5,924 nt of DNA from an uncultured Caryophanales bacterium (lineage in GTDB: Bacteria; Bacillota_I; Bacilli_A; RF39; UBA660). The position numbers and the translations under genes were made by a program. The notes under the pieces were generated by a model. That model was not told the origin of the DNA. It made no database searches and worked only from the letters and a program-made list of their open reading frames with translations. Below, piece by piece: positions 1 to 5,924 of this stretch (its first letter is position 1; the number at the start of each line of letters is the position of its first letter). The stretch is from positions 1-5,924 of the forward strand of contig CALCBO010000110.1 of assembly GCA_937897245.1 (NCBI GenBank). The letters run 5' to 3'.

Positions 1-18
1 AGCTGCCAGCCTTTTTTT
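1..18 (+). terminator. Possible right arm of an intrinsic terminator, cut by the window edge
   Basis: A GC-rich stretch AGCTGCCAGCC is followed directly by seven T's (12-18). That is the shape of the 3' half of a rho-independent terminator read on the plus strand; the left arm would lie outside the window. On the minus strand the same bases read as an A-tract followed by GGCTGGCAGCT, so a complete hairpin could also stop the minus-strand operon that ends at 121. This fits a bidirectional terminator between convergent genes. In many Bacillota rpsT lies next to holA in the opposite orientation, but nothing of rpsT is visible here. Only one arm is seen, so the hairpin is inferred. Confidence 0.4.
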
Positions 19-120
19 ATCCAACATTATTTAGTTTTATATTTTACGAACTTTTTATTATTTTTATTTATTTTTTTTATCATCTTTTTTCATTATCTTC
101 TTTCATATCATTTCGTATGA
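19..120. other. T-rich intergenic tail downstream of the operon
   Basis: This stretch between the stop of the membrane-protein gene and the putative terminator is almost entirely A and T. It holds long T runs on the plus strand and only very short ATG-initiated frames on the minus strand (about 10 to 18 codons, Lys-rich, with no Shine-Dalgarno sequence). I see no gene, tRNA or convincing hairpin in it. It probably forms the 3' untranslated end of the minus-strand transcript. Confidence 0.6.
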
Positions 121-792
121 TTAATCTATTTTTTTATTTAATTTCCAAAGAATAAAACTAATAAGATAAGTTATTAAGAATATTAAAGGTACTACTATAA
201 TAGCTGTCCATACTCCATTTTGAACAAACCAGTACCAATCATAATCAGGTGATACTTTACCATTTTGCATATGAATTAGAACATTAACTAGATAAAAGAT
301 ACTATAAAGGACCATACTACTAGTACCAATTAAAGAATCTTTTAAAGTTAATTTATTAGTATTTTCAAAAAAGATAAAAGTAATAATACTAAGAATTGGA
401 GTAATTAAGTGAAAAAATAAATTACTATTCATGATTAAAGTATAAATTCCTCCATCAACAATAGATGAAAGATAAGTAAAGACTATAGTAAAAGTAAGAG
501 TAACTCCTACTGTACCAATTAGTTTTAAGAGATATATCCATTTAGGAATATTTTTAATATTTCCTTTTAATAGTCTTAATTCATAAGTAATAAATATTAA
601 AGAAATAATGGCCATTAAGAGATTAGAATCAACTGTATAAAACCTATACATTCCAAGAGAAGATTCACTTAATACTAAATCAGTTCCCTTCATAAACTTA
701 ATACCATTAAACATTACAACACAAGCAAAGATTGTAAATATAATAATTAAGATATTTAAAATTATTGATATTTTTATTTTACTTTTATTCAT
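121..792 (-). CDS. Six-helix membrane protein, Pr6Pr / FAR-17a/AIG1-like
   Basis: A 223-residue, very hydrophobic protein with about six predicted membrane helices (roughly residues 8-28, 55-73, 86-108, 122-142, 153-173, 195-216), a short Lys-rich N-terminus and a Lys-rich C-terminal tail. The layout resembles the Pr6Pr group of bacterial membrane proteins, relatives of the eukaryotic FAR-17a/AIG1/ADTRP family. Two local matches support this: RFYTVDSNLL at 50-59 at the start of helix 2, and NLFFHLITP at 124-132 in helix 4. In AIG1 and ADTRP a conserved Thr and His are the proposed hydrolase residues; Thr53 and His128 are the likely counterparts here, which is my inference. The start is supported by AAGGAG nine bases upstream. 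It is the last gene of the run, 13 bases after holA, and ends with TAA. Function in bacteria is unknown; it could also be an unrelated six-helix protein. Confidence 0.55.
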   Translation of the reverse strand: MNKSKIKISIILNILIIIFTIFACVVMFNGIKFMKGTDLVLSESSLGMYRFYTVDSNLLMAIISLIFITYELRLLKGNIKNIPKWIYLLKLIGTVGVTLTFTIVFTYLSSIVDGGIYTLIMNSNLFFHLITPILSIITFIFFENTNKLTLKDSLIGTSSMVLYSIFYLVNVLIHMQNGKVSPDYDWYWFVQNGVWTAIIVVPLIFLITYLISFILWKLNKKID

Positions 793-801
793 ACTACTCT
801 A

Positions 802-808
802 CTCCTTA
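802..808 (-). promoter_or_regulatory. Shine-Dalgarno site overlapping the holA stop codon
   Basis: On the minus strand the holA stop and the ribosome binding site of the next gene share bases: TAAGGAG, where TAA (808-806) ends holA and AAGGAG (807-802) lies nine bases before the ATG at 792. A ribosome terminating on holA therefore sits over this site, which suggests translational coupling of the membrane protein to holA. Confidence 0.75.
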
Positions 809-1741
809 AATATTAAGAATAAATAATTCTAAAAGATTTTTAGCATCAGTATCAGTAGATTTTAGTTTTAAATCCATATCAGCAATTTTTTGCATTAATT
901 CTAATAAGTCTTTTTCACTATAATATCTAGTAAGTTCTCTAGTCTTTTTGATACGATATTCACTTTTTTCTTCTAACATTTTAGTTATTTCACGATCACT
1001 TAAATGTCTTTCTTCTAATAATTTTACTTGATAAATAATTCTTATTTGACTAGCTAATAGACCTATAATACTAAATGGTTCTATATTATATTCTAGTAAT
1101 TCATGATACTTTTTTAGTGCCTCTTTTTTATCTCTTTCAGCTAGACTTCTAGTAAAAGCAAAAGTTAAATCTTTAGAATCACCTAACTTTTTAACAACTA
1201 ATAAATCAATATCATCTTTATTAATTACTTTAGTATCATCTTTATAATTTTTTAATTTATTACATTCATTTTCTATTTTAGTTAAATCACTTTGACATAT
1301 TTCATCTAAATAACTAATAGTATTAGTATCAATTTTATAATCTTTAAAGAAGTCTTTGATATACTTTTTAGTATTTACTTCTACTATTATATAAGTACAA
1401 TGTTTTTTTAATTCTTTAGTAGTCTTTAGAGTATTATTTAGTTTTTTAGCTTCAATTATTAATAAATAATCAGGATTTGGATTATCAATATACTTTATTA
1501 GATGATCAAAATCATTGGATATTTCATCATACTTAATAGTTTCAATATTATTAATAATTATTACTTTTTGAGTACTTAATAGACCATAGGTATCTAAATC
1601 TTCTAAGGCAGCTTCTAGAGGTGATTCTTCTAAATCATAAGTACTTATTGGAGCAGTATCAAACTGTTCTTTTTTGATTATTTTTTTTCTTTCTTTTTCA
1701 CGGGATAGAAAGTCAAGACCCTCAAGTAGATAACTACTCAT
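806..1741 (-). CDS. holA: DNA polymerase III subunit delta (clamp loader)
   Basis: The 311-residue product matches the delta subunit of the DNA polymerase III clamp loader, which binds and opens the beta sliding clamp so that it can be loaded on primed DNA in the cytoplasm. Family-like features: an N-terminal YLLEG followed by an ERKKII helix (residues 4-23), a hydrophobic strand KVIIINNIE at 59-67, a central AAA+-like region with no Walker A motif (as expected for delta, which does not bind ATP), and a C-terminal helical collar with the pattern LLEYNIEPFSIIGLLASQIR near 216-235, then a final DLKLKSTDTDAKNLLELFIL segment. It is somewhat shorter than typical members (about 330-345 residues). 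The ATG overlaps the last eight bases of alaS (TAG at 1736-1734), and AAAGG lies just upstream inside alaS, so expression is probably coupled to alaS. The sequence is divergent, but the overall pattern is clear. Confidence 0.87.
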   Translation of the reverse strand: MSSYLLEGLDFLSREKERKKIIKKEQFDTAPISTYDLEESPLEAALEDLDTYGLLSTQKVIIINNIETIKYDEISNDFDHLIKYIDNPNPDYLLIIEAKKLNNTLKTTKELKKHCTYIIVEVNTKKYIKDFFKDYKIDTNTISYLDEICQSDLTKIENECNKLKNYKDDTKVINKDDIDLLVVKKLGDSKDLTFAFTRSLAERDKKEALKKYHELLEYNIEPFSIIGLLASQIRIIYQVKLLEERHLSDREITKMLEEKSEYRIKKTRELTRYYSEKDLLELMQKIADMDLKLKSTDTDAKNLLELFILNI

Positions 1742-4424
1742 GGGCCTTTATTACCTCTAGTATATGATTTTTGATTGTTTCTATTTCTTTAGTAGTTTTT
1801 CCGCCACCTTGAGCGAATTTAGGACTTCCTCCACCATTTCCTTCAGAACGTAAAGAGGCATCTTTAACTACTTCACCAGCATTAACAAAAGAATTACTCT
1901 TAGCTACAAATTGAACACTATCTTCTTTTATATTTATAAAGAAGATGAAACCATTATCTATCTCATTCATTAAATTATCAATAATACTCTTTAATAGATT
2001 CATATCTTTATCATTTACTTCCATTATTAGAGTATTTATACCATTTATATTCTTAATATGTTCACGGTAGATATCTAAGTTATCTAAAACAGCATTTTCT
2101 TTTAATTCATAATATTTTTTCTCTAATTCTTTTACTTCATGATGAACATATTCTAATTCATTTCGATTATAGATAATATCTTTATAAGAAGTTGGTTCAT
2201 CATTAGTAATATCAACATCAAATTCTAGTTTGAAGCCACTATTTCTGGCTTCTTCTAGGATTTCTCTAGCTTTCATTAATAGTTTTATTTTTTCATCATT
2301 ATATGGTTGAATAGCCTCTCTTAGAGTAGATTCAATTCTTTCTCCAGTAGCGGCTTCTATACGATATACATTACTTCCTTTAGATTCAACATTAAAGACT
2401 GCAAGTGAGCCGATTTCTTTAGTATTAGCAACATGAGTTCCTCCACATAATTCAATAGATTTACCTATTTTAACAACTCTTACCATATCACCATATTTTT
2501 CACTAAATAAAGCCATAGCACCTAATTGTTTAGCTTTATCTAGAGGCATTACTTCAGTTGAAACTATTAAGTTTTTATTTATCATGTCATTGGCAAATTT
2601 CTCAACTTCTAGGACTTTTTCATCATTCATTTTGCCAGAATAAGTAAAGTCAAAACGTACTCTTTCATTATCAACATAACTACCAGCTTGATGAATAGAA
2701 TTAGAAACTACTTGTTGTAGGGAATATTGTATAATATGACAACTAGAATGATTAGCTTCTATTTTTTTACGTCGGTCTTTATCAACTACTAATTCAACAG
2801 TATCACCTACCGTAATTACTCCATCTAATAATCTTACTTTATGAATATTTTGACCATTTGGAGCTTTAAAGACTTTTACTACACGGGCTTTAAAGTGTTC
2901 ACCAATAATCATACCAGTATCACTTACTTGTCCTCCAGCTTCAGCATAAAAACAAGTTCTTCTAGTAGCAATATAAGTATCATGGGAAATTGAATCAACT
3001 TGTTCATCTTTAGAGAATATTGCAATTACATTACTTCTTAGACGATAAATACTATAGACAAAATCAGATTGTTCTTTAAAATCAAGTAATACTTTCTTCT
3101 GACTAGCCATAGAAGATATATTTTTAGCACTCTTTTTAGCTAGTTCTTTTTGAGCATTCATATATTTATCAAATTCTTCACGAGATACTTTATAACCTAA
3201 ATCATTTAAATATTCTTCAGTTAATTCAAATGGGAAACCATAAGTATCATATAATTTAAATGCTTCTTCTCCACTAATTGCACCATCATTTGATTCATTA
3301 ACTAATTCTTTTAATCTTCTTTCTCCTGCTTCTAAGGTTTTTAAGAATAGTTTTTCTTCTTCTAAAATAGCTGTTTCAATTATTGGTCTTTTTTCTACTA
3401 AGTAAGGATAAGCATCTTTCATTACTGAGACAACATCAGAAACAATTTTATACATAAATGGTTCTTTAAAGCCTAATGTTTTACCAAATCTAACACTTCT
3501 TCTTAATAGTCTTCTTAAAACATACCCTCTTCCAACATTTTCAAAACATGCTCCATCTGCTAGGGCAAAAGTAATAGCTCTTATATGATCAGCAATTATT
3601 TTAAATTCTTTTTGTCCTACATAATCATAATCTGACAATTCTTCAATATGTTTAATTATTGGGAAAAACAAATCTGTTTCAAAATTACTATCAACATTTT
3701 GGAATATACAGCACCATCTTTCTAGTCCTGCACCAGTATCTATATTTTTACTTGGTAGTTCTTCATATTCACTTCTATCTTGGCCTTCACGTGAATTAAA
3801 TTGACTAAAAACATTATTCCATATTTCAACAAATCTTTCTTGATCAATATCTTTTCTAAACTTTTCTAAAGCTTTACCATCTTTATCATACTTTTCACCA
3901 CGATCATAAAAAATCTCAGAATCTGGTCCACATGGCCCTTCACCTATTTCCCAAAAATTACCATCTAATGGTACTATATGATCCTCAGCTAATCCTACTT
4001 CTATCCATTTTTGCCTAGCTCTAGCATCATGGGTATAGACTGTAACATATAATAATTCTTTTGGAATAGCAAAATACTCTTCTGATGTTAGTAATTCAAA
4101 AGCATATTCAATAGCTTCATCCTTAAAATAATCACCAATACTAAAATTACCCATCATTTCAAAAAATGTTTGATGTCTCTTTGTTATTCCTACATTTTCA
4201 ATATCATTAGTACGAATACATTTTTGAATATTAACAATTCTTCTAGAATCTGGAATCTCACTACCATCAAAATATTTTTTTAATGGAGCAACTCCAGCAT
4301 TTATCCATAAAAGGCTATCATCATTAATTGGTACTAATGGAGCACTTTCATATATCTTATGTTTCTTCTTAGTAAAAAAACGAAACCAAACCTCTCTTAT
4401 TTCATCATGACTCATGTATTTCAT
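1734..4424 (-). CDS. alaS: Alanine--tRNA ligase
   Basis: Full-length class II alanyl-tRNA synthetase of 896 residues (usual length about 870-880), which joins alanine to tRNA-Ala and clears mischarged Ser/Gly. The catalytic domain (about 1-240) holds motif 1/2 region RHQTFFEMMGNFSIGDYF at 83-100 and the GPCGPDSEIFYD signature at 163-174. The tRNA-binding part has GRGYVLRRLLRR (298-309); Asn296 and Asp393 align with the E. coli residues that read the G3:U70 pair (Asn303, Asp400). The editing domain keeps the four-ligand zinc site: His559 and His563 in HSSCH, Cys660 and His664 in CGGTH. The C-Ala domain ends with the Gly-rich SEGNGGGSPKFAQGGGKT (860-877). No domain is missing. The start follows AGGAG ten bases upstream and lies 5 nt after cmk; Met4 is a possible alternative start. 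No T-box leader precedes it, so control must come from the operon promoter. Stop is TAG, overlapping holA. Confidence 0.98.
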   Translation of the reverse strand: MKYMSHDEIREVWFRFFTKKKHKIYESAPLVPINDDSLLWINAGVAPLKKYFDGSEIPDSRRIVNIQKCIRTNDIENVGITKRHQTFFEMMGNFSIGDYFKDEAIEYAFELLTSEEYFAIPKELLYVTVYTHDARARQKWIEVGLAEDHIVPLDGNFWEIGEGPCGPDSEIFYDRGEKYDKDGKALEKFRKDIDQERFVEIWNNVFSQFNSREGQDRSEYEELPSKNIDTGAGLERWCCIFQNVDSNFETDLFFPIIKHIEELSDYDYVGQKEFKIIADHIRAITFALADGACFENVGRGYVLRRLLRRSVRFGKTLGFKEPFMYKIVSDVVSVMKDAYPYLVEKRPIIETAILEEEKLFLKTLEAGERRLKELVNESNDGAISGEEAFKLYDTYGFPFELTEEYLNDLGYKVSREEFDKYMNAQKELAKKSAKNISSMASQKKVLLDFKEQSDFVYSIYRLRSNVIAIFSKDEQVDSISHDTYIATRRTCFYAEAGGQVSDTGMIIGEHFKARVVKVFKAPNGQNIHKVRLLDGVITVGDTVELVVDKDRRKKIEANHSSCHIIQYSLQQVVSNSIHQAGSYVDNERVRFDFTYSGKMNDEKVLEVEKFANDMINKNLIVSTEVMPLDKAKQLGAMALFSEKYGDMVRVVKIGKSIELCGGTHVANTKEIGSLAVFNVESKGSNVYRIEAATGERIESTLREAIQPYNDEKIKLLMKAREILEEARNSGFKLEFDVDITNDEPTSYKDIIYNRNELEYVHHEVKELEKKYYELKENAVLDNLDIYREHIKNINGINTLIMEVNDKDMNLLKSIIDNLMNEIDNGFIFFINIKEDSVQFVAKSNSFVNAGEVVKDASLRSEGNGGGSPKFAQGGGKTTKEIETIKNHILEVIKAHE

Positions 4425-4429
4425 TTAAT

Positions 4430-5074
4430 TCACTCTCCTACTTTCTTTATTATAAAGTCTACTACCTCATCAATTGTCATATCAGTAGAATCTATATATA
4501 TTTGTTCATCGGTACGTCTTAGAGCACCTACTTTTTTATGCATATCATTAAAATCTCTTTCCATGATATTATCTTTTATTTCTTCAAAACTCTTTTCAAT
4601 GCCATTTTCTTTATTTTGTAAGAATCTTCTTCTGGCTCGCTCTTCTACTGATGCATCTAAATAGAATTTATAATCTGCATCAGGAAAAACAACCGTTGTG
4701 ATATCTCTTCCCTCCATAATTACATCTAAGCCTTTAGCTATTTCTCTTTGCTTGCGCACTAATTCTTCACGTACTTCTATTATTGAAGAAATTGGACTAA
4801 CTATTTTAGATACTTCAAAATCACGTATTTCACGGCTTACGTCTTCTCCATTTAGAAGTACTTCTCCTGCTTCACCAAAACGTATTTCGATTCTCTTAGC
4901 TAATTCAATTATTTCTTTTTCATCATCTACAGTTAAATTATTTCTAAGACAAGCTAAAGCGAGGCAGCGATACATCGCCCCTGTATCAATATTAACTAGA
5001 TTTAGTTTTTCTCCTACTATTTTTGTAATTGTTCCTTTACCACTACCGGCAGGTCCATCTATTCCTATAACCAT
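4430..5074 (-). CDS. cmk: Cytidylate kinase
   Basis: Cytosolic (d)CMP kinase: transfers the ATP gamma-phosphate to CMP or dCMP, feeding CTP and dCTP pools. With the start used here it is 214 residues, normal for the short bacterial type. It begins MVIGIDGPAGSGKGT, with the P-loop GPAGSGKGT at residues 7-15. DTGAMYR follows near 31-37, then the CMP-binding insert LNGEDVSREIR, the block VREELVRKQREIA, and EGRDITTVVFPDA with the ERARRR motif behind it. The stretch GALRRTDEQIYIDST near the C-terminus corresponds to the usual APL-K-A-D-IDT region, with small changes. The upstream ATG at 5101 would add nine residues (MKKTMGEIK) that the family lacks and has no ribosome binding site, whereas GGGGGAG lies six bases before 5074. 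The gene starts one base after the preceding stop and ends with TGA, 5 nt before alaS. Confidence 0.95.
   Translation of the reverse strand: MVIGIDGPAGSGKGTITKIVGEKLNLVNIDTGAMYRCLALACLRNNLTVDDEKEIIELAKRIEIRFGEAGEVLLNGEDVSREIRDFEVSKIVSPISSIIEVREELVRKQREIAKGLDVIMEGRDITTVVFPDADYKFYLDASVEERARRRFLQNKENGIEKSFEEIKDNIMERDFNDMHKKVGALRRTDEQIYIDSTDMTIDEVVDFIIKKVGE
4435..4439 (-). promoter_or_regulatory. Shine-Dalgarno site of alaS within the cmk 3' end
   Basis: AGGAG on the minus strand sits in the last codons of cmk, just before its TGA (4432-4430), and ten bases upstream of the alaS ATG at 4424. It supports Met1 rather than Met4 as the alaS start. The arrangement implies that alaS translation is coupled to the end of cmk. 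Confidence 0.6.
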
Positions 5075-5075
5075 T

Positions 5076-5333
5076 TTAATCTCCCCCATAGTTTTCTTCA
5101 TTACGGACTAATTCTAAAGCAGCATCCTTTAATGATTCAAAACCTCTATTTTCTATAATATAATCAAAATCATCATACCCCTCTATTTCTTTTTCAGTTA
5201 AATGATTCTCTTCTTCAGCACTTAATCCAGGATTATAATTAATTCTTTCTAATTTTATTGTGACAACATCATCATATTTTCCTTTAATACTTAAGAATTC
5301 TTCAATAAGGCGGGCATCAGTAATAATAAATGT
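5076..5333 (-). pseudogene. C-terminal fragment of a P-loop dNMP kinase-like protein
   Basis: The last 85 or so codons of the chimeric frame, ending TAA, have the AT-rich composition and codon use of cmk and alaS. They read as the C-terminal part of a nucleotide-kinase-like P-loop protein: a strand-and-helix start FIITDARLIEEFL, a second strand DDVVTIKLERI, a charged NHLTEKEIEGYDDFDYIIENRG segment (split here as NHLTEKE then GYDDFDYIIENRG), and a closing helix. The pattern of ITD-R, H-(S/T)E and FDYVIEN followed by a short helix is typical of phage-type deoxynucleotide monophosphate kinases; dephospho-CoA or guanylate kinase relatives are alternatives. The Walker A part is absent because the 5' end is replaced by protease sequence at the junction. 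It sits one base upstream of cmk, so the intact gene was probably the preceding member of the same operon. Confidence 0.5.
5081..5087 (-). promoter_or_regulatory. Shine-Dalgarno site that fixes the cmk start
   Basis: GGGGGAG on the minus strand, six bases before the ATG at 5074, is the best ribosome binding site in this region. It lies inside the last codons of the upstream frame, whose TAA (5078-5076) is one base from the cmk ATG. Its position favours 5074 over the in-frame ATGs at 5101 and 5089; the latter overlaps this site itself. Confidence 0.75.
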
Positions 5334-5350
5334 ATCAAAGAAATTATTTT
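5320..5350. other. Junction between two unrelated coding sequences
   Basis: Within this interval the minus-strand frame changes, without a stop or frameshift, from protease sequence (ending about TDGGTDENNFFD) to nucleotide-kinase-like sequence (starting about TFIITDAR). Base composition drops from about 37-47% G+C in sampled 60-base rows on the right to about 30% on the left, and codon preference shifts from GGT/ATC/AAC/GAC to AT-ending codons. No insertion-sequence end, tRNA, direct repeat or integrase site is visible at the join. A false join during assembly is the leading explanation. The exact breakpoint is uncertain by about 10-20 bases, since the bases around TTTGATACATTTATT could belong to either parent. 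Confidence 0.65.
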
Positions 5351-5924
5351 CATCTGTACCACCGTCTGTAGATTCTGTGAAGTAAATGATTTCTCCATTG
5401 TATAACATATATGGTGTCTTTGTACCGCTGATAGAAGCAACTGACATCGTTCCTTCATATGTACCAGGAGAACCTACTGTACCTGTATCAGGGTTTGAAG
5501 TAAGACCTAAGTTACCATTTGCTTCAGAACCATATGCTGAACTGTAACTGTTAGATGCTGCAACGATAACGCTGATACCAGCTTCTCTGATTCTGTCGTA
5601 TACACCGTTTAACACTTCTTCGTCAGACTCACGGCTGAAGCCACAAGCTGTACCAAGGGACATATTGATTACGTCAACGCCAAGTACAACACAGTCTTCC
5701 AAAGCGGATAAAATCCAAGTTGCACGAGCAGTGTCCATAACGTCAGAGAAAATCTTCATTGCAACTAACTGTGCATTTGGAGCAACACCTGTGATAGTGT
5801 CATCCTTACCTACGATAACACCAGATACGTGAGTACCATGGTTGTTATGTGTTGAGTATGGATCAGAATCTCCGTCTGCATAGTCGAAACCGAATGGAAC
5901 TTTGTTGTTGATAAATACATCATC
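5334..5924 (-). CDS. Subtilisin-like S8 serine protease, internal fragment
   Basis: The reading frame is open from the window edge (no start inside) to the junction, giving about 197 residues of a subtilase. Numbering from the edge, NHGTHVSGVI at 28-37 carries the catalytic His29. GVAPNAQLVAMKI (46-58) and VDVINMSLGTACG (83-95) are typical core strands, and VIVAASN at 119-125 supplies the oxyanion-hole Asn125. TVGSPGTYEGTMSVASI follows, as in subtilases before the protease-associated insert. The catalytic Asp (upstream) and the GTSMA Ser motif (downstream) are both missing: the first lies beyond the window, the second is lost at the junction. The ATG at 5759 is internal, not a start. The style resembles large cell-surface or secreted S8 proteases of Lachnospiraceae (lactocepin/C5a-peptidase-like). 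As it stands the piece cannot be an active protease. Confidence 0.85.

Noticed and set aside
103..120. Inverted repeat TCATA / TATGA just after the membrane-protein stop
   Set aside because: Only five A/T-rich pairs with an eight-base loop and no following T run on the minus strand; too weak for a terminator.
19..120. Short minus-strand ATG frames of about 10-18 codons in the tail
   Set aside because: No ribosome binding sites, extreme A-richness with Lys/Asn-only products; expected by chance in such sequence.
4425..4440. Search for a T-box or other leader before alaS
   Set aside because: Only five bases separate cmk from alaS, leaving no room for a leader element.
4359..4664. Plus-strand open frame of 101 codons opposite the alaS/cmk junction
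   Set aside because: It is the shadow of two certain minus-strand genes, has low-complexity Ser/Leu/Phe-rich content and no family resemblance.
121..5101. Possible Mollicutes-type code with TGA as Trp
   Set aside because: Trp residues are encoded by TGG (for example in the membrane protein near 190-235) and cmk ends sensibly at TGA, so the standard bacterial code holds.
4698..5111. Plus-strand open frame of 137 codons opposite cmk
   Set aside because: It lies antisense to a clear cytidylate kinase and its Ser/Ile/Leu-rich product looks like complement-strand translation, not a protein.
5076..5759. A 227-residue protein starting at the ATG at 5759
   Set aside because: The frame continues open to the window edge and encodes the subtilase His motif upstream, so this ATG is an internal methionine; the product is also a chimera.
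1..5924. Search for CRISPR arrays, IS ends, tRNAs, defence genes or other new systems
   Set aside because: No spaced direct repeats, transposase motifs, cloverleaf-like sequence or defence-type domains were seen; apart from the chimeric edge the window is an ordinary housekeeping operon.

Overview
The window is low-GC bacterial DNA (about 27-30% GC by eye over most of its length) with every recognisable gene on the minus strand. The genetic code is standard: Trp is written TGG, and TAA, TAG and TGA all serve as stops. Gene content, tight packing and composition suggest a Bacillota/Bacilli-type genome, perhaps an uncultured gut lineage. The lineage is inference; no marker here fixes it.

Read in the direction of transcription (high to low coordinates), the window starts with an open frame of 282 codons that has no start inside the window. 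This frame is a chimera. Its first part (5924 to about 5334) is an internal piece of a subtilisin-like S8 serine protease of a type I associate with Lachnospiraceae. It is visibly richer in G+C and uses different codons. Its last part (about 5333 to 5076) is AT-rich like the rest and looks like the C-terminus of a P-loop deoxynucleotide monophosphate kinase-like protein. The join near 5334 is the most anomalous point in the window. It is best explained as a contig misassembly between two organisms, less likely as a real recombination.

After it comes a compact gene run: cmk (cytidylate kinase), alaS (alanyl-tRNA synthetase), holA (DNA polymerase III delta subunit) and a six-helix membrane protein resembling the Pr6Pr/FAR-17a/AIG1 family. 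The junctions are a 1-nt gap, a 5-nt gap, an 8-nt overlap and a 13-nt gap, so one polycistronic transcript with translational coupling is likely. Three housekeeping roles (CMP/dCMP phosphorylation, tRNA-Ala charging, clamp loading) are thus co-expressed with a membrane protein of unknown role. No internal promoter, T-box or riboswitch is visible.

Positions 1-120 are a T-rich non-coding tail. The left edge carries a GC-rich arm followed by seven T's, which looks like half of an intrinsic terminator, possibly shared with a convergent gene to the left. I see no evidence of a new defence system, mobile element, CRISPR array or other undescribed system.
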